This document shows, piece after piece, positions 54,116 through 61,173 of a stretch of 64,000 nt of DNA. A model generated the notes under the pieces. That model saw nothing but the letters and a program-made list of their open reading frames with translations, was not told the DNA's origin and did not search any database. Within the stretch, counting starts at the first letter, position 1; each line of letters begins with the position of its first letter. The stretch covers positions 5,744,501 through 5,808,500 of the forward strand of contig NZ_WBXN01000004.1 of the NCBI RefSeq assembly GCF_008973465.1. Direction: 5' to 3'. The position numbers and the translations under genes were made by a program. The DNA comes from Streptomyces sp. SS1-1 (GTDB lineage Bacteria > Actinomycetota > Actinomycetes > Streptomycetales > Streptomycetaceae).

Positions 54116-55374
54116 GTCCGGGGCACCGGCTGGTCGGGCCAGGCGACGGCGTACGCCGGGTCGCCGCCGCGCACGATCCTCACGTGGCGCAGCAGTTCCC
54201 GCACGATGCCGGCGTTGCCGCCCGCCCAGCCGCACTCCGGTTCCAGGTCGCTGGGCGTGGCGCGGTGCTCGACGTGGGACCAGCGGGCCCCGTCGGCGTC
54301 CCGCACGGCGCGGTCGACGAGCGCGGCCACGAGCGTGCGGGCGAAGGCGGGGGAGTCGCCCCGCTCGGCGATCCGGTCGCCGGCGAGGGCCAGGACGCCC
54401 GCCGTGCCGCAGCAGCGCCCGTCGTTGTCCCAGAAGCCGGGCCGCAGCCGGCGGGGCAGTCCGGAGCGGGTGACGGTGTGCCAGCAGCGGTCGGCCAGCG
54501 CCGTCCACGCGGGGTCGCCGGTGACGTCCCGCAGCAGCCGGAAGACCTGCGCGTCGCCCGCCGGCCCATGGCACCAGCCGTAGCTGTACCGCGGGGTGAC
54601 GTCGGGGAAGTGGGGCGGGTCGGAGTGGGGGACGAGGAAGCCCTCGGGGCCGTCCTCGTCGCGGGCGACCACGTCGGCGGCTCCGGCGAGCGCGAGGTCG
54701 AGCAGGTCGGAGCGCCCGGTCGCCCCGCCGACCGCGGCCAGTCCGTACACGACACCCAGGGTCCCGTGCGAGACGTGGTGCATCCGGCCCTCGACGCCGG
54801 GACGGAACGGCCACCGCACACCGGCCGCCGTCGGCTCGGCCGTACGCGCGTACGGCTCCACCGCGAGCACGGCGAGGTCGTCCTGCCCGGCGAGCAGGGC
54901 GCCGAGGCCGATGCCCGCGTTGCCGCCCATCAGTTCGTACAGCTCGCCCCAGCGCTCCCCGACGAAGGCGGCCCGCACCCCCTCCAGGGCCCGTTCGGCG
55001 GCGGCCCCCGCCCGGGCGTCGCCCAGCTGCTCGTGGACGGCCCGCAGGGCGAGTGCGATGCCGGTGCGGCCGAAGTACAGGGAGTGGTCCTCCCACGACC
55101 CGGCGAACTCCTCCAGGGCGCGGGCCGCGCGCACGGCGGTGTCCGCGTAGACGTCGTCACCGAAGTGCCGCCACGCCTCCAGCAGGGTGGGGACGGCCCC
55201 GGCCGTGCCGTTGTAGAGCATCGGGTCGATCGCGTCGTCGGACGGCCGGACCGGCCACCCCAGCCCGTCGCCGTCGCCGGTCTTCCGCCCGGTGCCGATC
55301 AGCCAGCGCAGCCCGTCCACGGCCAGCGCCTCGGCCTCGTCGGCCGTCGCCGGCTCCGCGTCCGCGATGGTCAT
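54055..55374 (-). CDS. Stand-alone LanC-like cyclase with CCG zinc motif
   Basis: A 439-residue protein with the alpha/alpha-barrel repeats of lanthionine cyclases (YFGRTGIALALRAVHE, HVSHGTLGVVYGLAAVGG). The zinc site has Cys in SYGWCHGPAGDA (about residue 268) and the pair in DGRCCGTAGVLAL (about residue 320). The usual Cys-His of LanC is replaced by Cys-Cys-Gly, as in the CCG class of LanM enzymes. No lanthipeptide precursor or dehydratase is nearby, so it may not make lanthipeptides. ATG at 55374; it overlaps xdhC by 61 bases convergently. Confidence 0.82.
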   Translation of the reverse strand: MTIADAEPATADEAEALAVDGLRWLIGTGRKTGDGDGLGWPVRPSDDAIDPMLYNGTAGAVPTLLEAWRHFGDDVYADTAVRAARALEEFAGSWEDHSLYFGRTGIALALRAVHEQLGDARAGAAAERALEGVRAAFVGERWGELYELMGGNAGIGLGALLAGQDDLAVLAVEPYARTAEPTAAGVRWPFRPGVEGRMHHVSHGTLGVVYGLAAVGGATGRSDLLDLALAGAADVVARDEDGPEGFLVPHSDPPHFPDVTPRYSYGWCHGPAGDAQVFRLLRDVTGDPAWTALADRCWHTVTRSGLPRRLRPGFWDNDGRCCGTAGVLALAGDRIAERGDSPAFARTLVAALVDRAVRDADGARWSHVEHRATPSDLEPECGWAGGNAGIVRELLRHVRIVRGGDPAYAVAWPDQPVPRTQATDPIRPAGAAVDADAVS

Positions 55375-55444
55375 GCCGTCGTCCCCCCGTCGTCTCTGCC
55401 GGACGCCAACCCTACGCAACGGCACGGACGTTCGGCCGGGGCGG

Positions 55445-55885
55445 TCAGGGGGTGCGCAGCAACCGGTTCATCGCCCGTCCGAACAGGTACCGGCCCGCCG
55501 GCCCGACCAGACCGTCCAGGAAGCGCGGCACGAACCGGACACGCACCTCCTCGTGCCACACCGCCCGGGTCCGGCCGCCGGGGCCCGGGCCCACCTCGAT
55601 CTCCGCCCAGCCGGTCATCACCCGGCCCCGCTTCTCCAGCCGGCACCGGCCCGGCGTGGTGGCTCCGGGCGGCTCCCAGCGCGTGACGTCCATCGGGTCG
55701 TCGAAGCCGAGCGGGCCGAGCCCGGTGCGGGCGACGAAGCGCGTGCCCTCCCGGGTGGGCCCCGCGGTGACGACACGGATCCGGGTGAAGGGGACGACGT
55801 CGCCGTGGCGGTGCCACTCCGTCAGGCGGCGCCACGCCTCGTCGAGGGGGAGCGGGACCGTGCGCTGGAGAAGAAAGGTGGCCAC
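55445..55885 (-). CDS. SRPBCC-fold protein
   Basis: A 146-residue protein of the START/SRPBCC superfamily: FLLQRTVPLPLDEAWRRLTEW begins the typical helix-grip fold, followed by beta strands (RFVARTGLGPLGFDD, WAEIEVGPGP, AVWHEEVRVRF) and a C-terminal long helix RYLFGRAMNRLLRT that closes the cavity. Such proteins bind hydrophobic ligands or act as polyketide cyclases; no substrate can be assigned. Same strand as the LanC-like and deacetylase genes. Confidence 0.85.
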   Translation of the reverse strand: MATFLLQRTVPLPLDEAWRRLTEWHRHGDVVPFTRIRVVTAGPTREGTRFVARTGLGPLGFDDPMDVTRWEPPGATTPGRCRLEKRGRVMTGWAEIEVGPGPGGRTRAVWHEEVRVRFVPRFLDGLVGPAGRYLFGRAMNRLLRTP

Positions 55886-55936
55886 GGGGCGATCCTACGG
55901 AACGCGCTCGCCCGATCGGCGCTGGTCACGCCCGGC

Positions 55937-56713
55937 TCACCGGTACACCTCGCCCGGCTCGGCCTTTCCCGGCGCGAGCAGTTGGGGGACCGTCACGAAC
56001 ACGTACCCGCGCTTCTTCAGGCCCTCGATGATCCCCGGGACCGCCGGCACGGTGCCGTCGTAGAGGTCGTGCAGCAGGATGATGCCGTCGCGTTCGGTCT
56101 GCTCGAGGACGCGCTCGCGGATCAGGGCGGAGTCGTCGGTGCTGTAGTCCTTGGCCGTCACGCTCCACAGGACCTCCGACATCCCGAGCTCGCGGCAGAT
56201 GTCGTGGACCGTGTCGTTCGTGCGTCCCTGCGGTGGGCGCATCAGGGTGGGGCGCCGCCCGATGAGGGCCGCTATCTCCTTGTTGGGCCGCTCTATCTCC
56301 TCGCGTATCCCGTCCGCTCCGAGATCCGTGAGCCGTTTGTGGTCCCAGGTGTGGTTGGCGATCTCGTGGCCCTCGTCCGCCATCCGCCGGACCAGGTCCG
56401 GGTACTTCTCGATGTGGCGCTTGCCGAGGAGGAAGAAGGTCGCCGGGACCTTCTCCTCCTTGAGGACGTCCAGCAGCTTCGCGGAGTGCTCGCTGGGTCC
56501 GGCGTCGAAGGTCAGCGCGACGCATTTGGCCTCCCGGCAGTCGACGCTGCCGGAGGGGGCGTGGGCGGCGCTCCGGGCGCGGACGGTGGCGGGCGACGTG
56601 GTGTCCAGGCGTACGTACTGGTCGAAGGCCACGAGACCGGCCGCCGCCGTCACGACGACGGCGGCGGACAACCAGATCCAGGTTTTTTTCATCTTCCGGG
56701 GCAGTAGGCGCAT
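55937..56713 (-). CDS. Membrane-anchored polysaccharide deacetylase
   Basis: A 258-residue NodB-domain enzyme, expected to remove acetyl groups from cell-wall or other GlcNAc polymers outside the cell. A signal anchor lies at about residues 12-31. Motif 1 is TFDAG (68-72), a known variant with Ala in place of the second Asp of TFDDG. Motif 2 is HEIANHTWDH, motif 3 RPPQGRTND, motif 4 WSVTAKDY, motif 5 IILLHDLYDG. I chose ATG at 56713, with -10 TATAGT six bases upstream (leaderless); ATG at 56692 is an alternative. Confidence 0.9.
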   Translation of the reverse strand: MRLLPRKMKKTWIWLSAAVVVTAAAGLVAFDQYVRLDTTSPATVRARSAAHAPSGSVDCREAKCVALTFDAGPSEHSAKLLDVLKEEKVPATFFLLGKRHIEKYPDLVRRMADEGHEIANHTWDHKRLTDLGADGIREEIERPNKEIAALIGRRPTLMRPPQGRTNDTVHDICRELGMSEVLWSVTAKDYSTDDSALIRERVLEQTERDGIILLHDLYDGTVPAVPGIIEGLKKRGYVFVTVPQLLAPGKAEPGEVYR

Positions 56714-56719
56714 GCCCGA

Positions 56720-56752
56720 ACTATACATAGCGTGTATACGCGGAGTGTATAG
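56720..56752. promoter_or_regulatory. TATAC/GTATA repeats overlapping the deacetylase promoter
   Basis: TATACATAGCGTGTATA (56722-56738) is a 17-bp inverted repeat with 6-bp arms, followed by a third half site TGTATAG (56746-56752). It overlaps a perfect -10 hexamer TATAGT on the minus strand (56720-56725), six bases before the deacetylase ATG. The AT-rich, PadR/GntR-like pattern stands out in this GC-rich sequence and fits an operator. Confidence 0.6.
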
Positions 56753-56828
56753 CGGGGGTCCCCAGTCCCTGAACAGGCTTTTCGCCGCCGTCCCGGAGCG
56801 GGGCGGCGGCGAGAGGGCGGGAGTCCGC

Positions 56829-57971
56829 TCAGGCGGACATGCTGGTGACGCGCCCGGCGTCCCGCGGCGCGGCGGGCGCGGGGGCGTTCTGCCCGGCCGG
56901 GACCGGCTTGCGCAGGAGCAGCAGGGCCGCGTCGTCGTGGAGATGCCCGCCGACGTGGTGCAGCAGCTCGCCGTGCAGCGCGGTGACGGTCCGCGCCGGG
57001 TCGTCGCAGACGTGCCGGGCGAGGCCCTCGGCCAGCGGATAGAACGCGCGGTCGTGGTCGCGTGCCTCGGTGACCCCGTCGGTGTAGAGCAGCAACTGGT
57101 CGCCGTCGGTGAAGGGCAGGACGTGCAGCCCGGGCGTCTCGCCGGACAGGGCGCGCAGTCCGAGGGGCGGGGCCGGCTGCTCCGGCTCGACCGGTATGAC
57201 CTCAGAGTCCCGCACCAGCAGCGGCGGGGCGTGTCCGCAGTTGACCACTTCCAGCTCGCCGGGCCGGGGATGTCCGGCCACCACGGCGGTGACGAAGTCG
57301 TCGGGTCCCAGGTTCCTGGCCAGGCTGCGCTCGATACGGGCGACCACGTCGAGCAGGTCGGGCTCGTCGTGCGCGGCCTCCCGGAACACCCCGACGACCA
57401 GGGCCGCCATGCCCACGGCCGGCAGCCCCTTGCCGCGGACGTCGCCGACGATCATCCGGACCCCGTGCGGTGTCGGCACCAGGGCGTAGAGGTCGCCGCC
57501 GATCCGCGCCTCCGCCGCCGCGGCGCTGTAGCGCACCGCCACCTGGAACGGGCCGACGGTCGACGGGACCGGCTGGAGCAGGGCGTGCTGCGCGGCCTCG
57601 GCGACGGAGCGCACCGCCTCCAGCACCCGCTCCCGGCGCCCGCCCAGCACGGTGGTCAGCCCGCAGGCCAGGGTGACGACCGCGAGGGAGACCAGCGTCG
57701 TGCCCAGGACGCGGCCCGGGGCGCCGTGATGGAGGCCGAGGGCCACCCCGAGAGCGCCGGCGAACAGCCCCGCGCACAGGACCGTGCGGGGACCACCGGC
57801 GGTGGCGGCGAGCGCCGGCACCGTGGCGAGCAGGGGCACCCAGGCCGCCCTGGAGCCGCCGAGCAGGTCGGCGAGCGCGAGCCCGGTGACGATCAGTATC
57901 AGCAGTACGGCCACGGCGACGACCCATCGCCGCGACCAGTGGTCAGGTCCGAATTCGGGGGCCCGGCTCAT
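56829..57971 (-). CDS. Membrane-anchored SpoIIE/RsbU-type PP2C phosphatase
   Basis: A 380-residue protein. Four hydrophobic segments fill about residues 15-115 (WVVAVAVLLILIVTGLALAD and following). The cytoplasmic C-terminus is a SpoIIE-like phosphatase with intact metal-site motifs ARIGGDLYALVPT, MIVGDVRGKGLPA, LLLYTDGVTEARD and HDDAALLLL. It is expected to dephosphorylate anti-anti-sigma proteins. I favour ATG 57971 (MSRAPEF); a GTG at 58013 is in frame. Neighbouring phosphatases suggest a shared stress-signalling locus. Confidence 0.9.
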   Translation of the reverse strand: MSRAPEFGPDHWSRRWVVAVAVLLILIVTGLALADLLGGSRAAWVPLLATVPALAATAGGPRTVLCAGLFAGALGVALGLHHGAPGRVLGTTLVSLAVVTLACGLTTVLGGRRERVLEAVRSVAEAAQHALLQPVPSTVGPFQVAVRYSAAAAEARIGGDLYALVPTPHGVRMIVGDVRGKGLPAVGMAALVVGVFREAAHDEPDLLDVVARIERSLARNLGPDDFVTAVVAGHPRPGELEVVNCGHAPPLLVRDSEVIPVEPEQPAPPLGLRALSGETPGLHVLPFTDGDQLLLYTDGVTEARDHDRAFYPLAEGLARHVCDDPARTVTALHGELLHHVGGHLHDDAALLLLRKPVPAGQNAPAPAAPRDAGRVTSMSA

Positions 57972-58082
57972 CCTTGTCCGCTGTCCTCGTCTGTGTGCCC
58001 GGGGGAGACTCACCCCGGAAACCGGATATGTCCTACTTATGAGGAAACCGGTGCGGGGTGGGTCCGGGCAAGCGGCGGGATT

Positions 58083-58847
58083 TCAGATAGTGAGCGACAG
58101 GCTCCGCGTCACCCGGTCCGCCGTCGGCAGCAGCAGCGCGGTGACCTCCTCCAGCCCCCCGCGCCGGTCCGCCCGCAGCGACACCCCCAGCGAGCCCAGC
58201 GTGCCGCCGCTGTACACGGGCACCGCGACACACACCGTGCCGAGCGCGTACTCCTCCATGTCCGTGACCGCCGGGGCCAGCGGCGAGGTGTCCAGCCTGC
58301 GCAGCAGCTCGGGCGGGTCCGTGATCGTCCTCGGCGTCAGATCGGCCAGGTGGTGCCGCGACAGGTACTCCCGGCGCGCCTCCTCGTCCAGCTCCCGCAG
58401 CACCGCCTTGCCGAGCGCCGTCGCGTGCCCGGCGTCCTCGAACCCCACCCACAGGTCGACGCGCGGCGCCCGTGGACCGTCGACGATCTCCGCGACCCGG
58501 ATCTCCCCGTCCTCGTAGAACGTCAGATAGGCGGCGCTCGACAGCTCGTCCCGCAGCGCGGCGAGCGCCGGACGCACCCGGCTGAGCAGCGTCTGCGCCC
58601 GGCCCGAGGACGTCCGCAGCGTCCCCAGCCGGTCGCCCAGCACGAAGGCGCCGTCGTCGAGCTTGCGCACATAGCCGTCGTGCACCAGCGTCCGCAGCAG
58701 GTGGTAGGTCGTCGCCAGCGGCAGCTCCGTCTCCCGCGCCAGCTGCTTGGCGGGCGCGCCGTTGTCGTGCGCGCTCATCGCCTCCAGCAGCCGGAAGGCC
58801 CGCTGGACGGAGCCGATGAGGGTGGGACCGTTCGGAGCGTCACCCAT
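58083..58847 (-). CDS. IclR-family transcriptional regulator
   Basis: A 254-residue regulator with N-terminal winged helix (SVQRAFRLLEAMSAHDNGA, PLATTYHLLRTLVHDGYVRK) and C-terminal IclR effector domain (AAYLTFYEDGEIRVAEIVDG, HATALGKAVLREL, AVPVYSGGTLGSLGVSLRAD). ATG at 58847 (MGDAPNG); the ORF extension to 58907 is not needed. It lies 63 bases downstream of the PAS-GAF phosphatase on the same strand; no target gene is obvious nearby. Confidence 0.92.
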   Translation of the reverse strand: MGDAPNGPTLIGSVQRAFRLLEAMSAHDNGAPAKQLARETELPLATTYHLLRTLVHDGYVRKLDDGAFVLGDRLGTLRTSSGRAQTLLSRVRPALAALRDELSSAAYLTFYEDGEIRVAEIVDGPRAPRVDLWVGFEDAGHATALGKAVLRELDEEARREYLSRHHLADLTPRTITDPPELLRRLDTSPLAPAVTDMEEYALGTVCVAVPVYSGGTLGSLGVSLRADRRGGLEEVTALLLPTADRVTRSLSLTI

Positions 58848-58910
58848 ACGAACCAGGGTGCGCCCCGCCACGGCCCCGGGCAAGGCGGGTCCGGGTCCGG
58901 GGCCCACCGG

Positions 58911-60977
58911 TCACACCATCCGCGCCACCAGCAGCGCCACGTCGTCGTGGTCGTCGGGATGGCGCAGGCCGTACAGGAGCAGGTCGCAGGTCTCCTCCAG
59001 GGGCCGGCGCGGCTCGTCCAGGAAGCCGAGCATCACGTCCAGCCGGTCGTCGATGGAGTGGTGCCGTGTCTCCACCAGCCCGTCCGTGTAGAGGACCAGC
59101 AGATCGCCCGGCACGAGGTCGAGCGTGGTCGTCTCGAACGGCACACCCCCCACCCCCAGCGGCGCGCCCGACGGCAGCCGAAGCAGCCGCGGGTCCTGGC
59201 CCGGACGCGACAGCGCGGGCGGCATGTGCCCGGCGTTCGCGACCTGGAACCGCCGGGTGCGCGGGTCGTAGACCGCGTACAGGCAGGTCACGATGTAGTG
59301 CTCCAGATCGCAGGTGATCTTGTCCAGATGCTGGAGCACCGCCCCGGGATCGAGGTCGAGGTCGGCGTAGGCGCAGGTCGCCGTGCGCAGCCGGCCCATC
59401 GTGGCGGCCGCGTCGATGCCGTTGCCCATCACGTCCCCGACGACCAGCGCGGTCTTGTCGTCCTCCAGCGGCAGCACGTCGTACCAGTCGCCGCCGACCT
59501 CGCTGGTCGCCTGCGCCGGCTGGTAGCGGGAGGCCAGCTCCAGACCCGTGTGGTGCGGCGCGTGGTCGGGCAGCAGGCTGCGCTGCAGGGTCAGCGCCGT
59601 GTTGCGCACGCTCTGGAACCAGCGCGCGTTGTCGATGGCCACGGCGGCCCGCCCCGCCAGCTCCCCGGCGAGCACCACGTCGTCCTCGTCGAACGGCACC
59701 GGGTTGCGCGTCCGCTTCAGGTCGAGCGCCCCCAGCACCTCGCCGTGCGCGATCAGCGGCACCGCCAGGTACGAGTGCACGCCCGCCCGCGCCAGCAGCT
59801 CCGTCGCCTGCGCGTCCCGGCCGATCCGCGGCAGATCCGCCTCGCCCACGTGCCGCACCAGCACCGGCCGCGCCGTATGCACGCACAGCGTGACCAACCG
59901 GTCCCCCTCGTACGCGGCGAGATCACCGGGCGGGTCGGCGGCCCGCAGCGCCGTGCTCGGATACGCCGACTTCAGCGCGAGGGCGCGGAACAGCTCGGGG
60001 CCCTTCTCCGGCCTGCGGGTGCGCCGGCACGCCAGCGCCGAGTCCAGCACGTCCACGGCGACTACGTCGGCCAGCTCAGGTGTGGCCACATCCGCCAGCT
60101 CGTCGGCGGTCCGCTCCACCTCCAGCGAGGTGCCGACCCGCGTGGACGCCTCCGCGATCAGCGCGAGCCGCCGCCGGGCCCGGTCGGCCGCGGCGGCGGC
60201 CCGGTGCCGCTCGGTGACGTCGACGAACGAGATGGCGGCGCCCAGCACCCGCCCGCCGGAGTCCTCCAGCCGGTAGAACGACAGCGACCAGGCCCGCTCA
60301 CGGTCCGGCTCGTCCGGCGGACGGCCCACGTGGTACTGGTCCAGCAGCGGCGTCCCGGTGGTGATCACCTGACGTACGCACGCCTCGATGGTGTCCAGGT
60401 CGGACAGCGGCAGCGTCTCCCGCAGAGGGCGGCCCACATGCTCGCCGGCCGGGGTGCTGTCGACCCGCTCCAGCGCCGGGTTGACCAGCAGGAACCGCAG
60501 ATCCGGGCCGACCAGCGCGATCCCGATGGGGGACTGGTTGATCAGCCGCTCGCACAGCGCCAGATCCGTCTCGACCCGCTGGAGCAGCGAGTGGTCGGCC
60601 GCGATGCCGAGGGCGTACACGTCCCCGAGGTCGTCCAGCAGCCGCATGTTGCGGAACTCCGTCATCCGCGTACTGCCGTCCTTGTGCCGCACCGGGAACG
60701 TGCCGGCCCAGCTCTGGCCGGTTCGCAGCACCTCCGCGAACAGCTTCGTCACCGACGGCAGATGCTCGGGGTGGATGAACAGCCGGGCCGCGTGCGTGCC
60801 CAGCGCCTCCTCCGAGGAGTACCCGAACAGCTCCTCCGCCTGCGGGGTCCAGAAGACGATGCGCCCGTCCGCGTCCAGCACCACCGCGGCCACGCTCAGC
60901 ACGTCGAGCAGCCCGGTCGGCCGGGGCGGCTCGGCACCGGGGCCACCCGCGTCGGACTCCCGGGATCCGGCTGTCAT
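58911..60977 (-). CDS. PAS-PAS-GAF-SpoIIE phosphatase
   Basis: A 688-residue cytoplasmic signalling phosphatase. Two PAS domains (about 25-130: VLDADGRIVFWTPQAEELFG; 140-265: INQSPIGIALVGPDLRFLLV), a GAF domain (about 280-440: HSYLAVPLIAHGEVLGALDL) and a SpoIIE-type PP2C domain (about 465-688) with intact motifs SEVGGDWYDVLPL, LVVGDVMGNGIDAA, LVLYTDGLVETR and HDDVALLVA. GGAGGAGG precedes the ATG at 60977. It is homologous along its length to the divergent neighbour at 61174. Confidence 0.93.
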   Translation of the reverse strand: MTAGSRESDAGGPGAEPPRPTGLLDVLSVAAVVLDADGRIVFWTPQAEELFGYSSEEALGTHAARLFIHPEHLPSVTKLFAEVLRTGQSWAGTFPVRHKDGSTRMTEFRNMRLLDDLGDVYALGIAADHSLLQRVETDLALCERLINQSPIGIALVGPDLRFLLVNPALERVDSTPAGEHVGRPLRETLPLSDLDTIEACVRQVITTGTPLLDQYHVGRPPDEPDRERAWSLSFYRLEDSGGRVLGAAISFVDVTERHRAAAAADRARRRLALIAEASTRVGTSLEVERTADELADVATPELADVVAVDVLDSALACRRTRRPEKGPELFRALALKSAYPSTALRAADPPGDLAAYEGDRLVTLCVHTARPVLVRHVGEADLPRIGRDAQATELLARAGVHSYLAVPLIAHGEVLGALDLKRTRNPVPFDEDDVVLAGELAGRAAVAIDNARWFQSVRNTALTLQRSLLPDHAPHHTGLELASRYQPAQATSEVGGDWYDVLPLEDDKTALVVGDVMGNGIDAAATMGRLRTATCAYADLDLDPGAVLQHLDKITCDLEHYIVTCLYAVYDPRTRRFQVANAGHMPPALSRPGQDPRLLRLPSGAPLGVGGVPFETTTLDLVPGDLLVLYTDGLVETRHHSIDDRLDVMLGFLDEPRRPLEETCDLLLYGLRHPDDHDDVALLVARMV

Positions 60978-61173
60978 CGCGGCGCCTCCTCCACCCCCGG
61001 GTGGGCTGACCGGCCGCGGACGCTCCCGGACACGGCGACGGCGGGGCCGGCACCTCCATGCTCTCTCCACTGCGCCCCGCGCGCACCGGGCGGGCCGTCC
61101 CGTGCGCGCCGGAGACGCAAGCAGGAACATGGGTCCTGTGAGGACGGGAAGCACGGACGCTGCGTGAGGAGCC

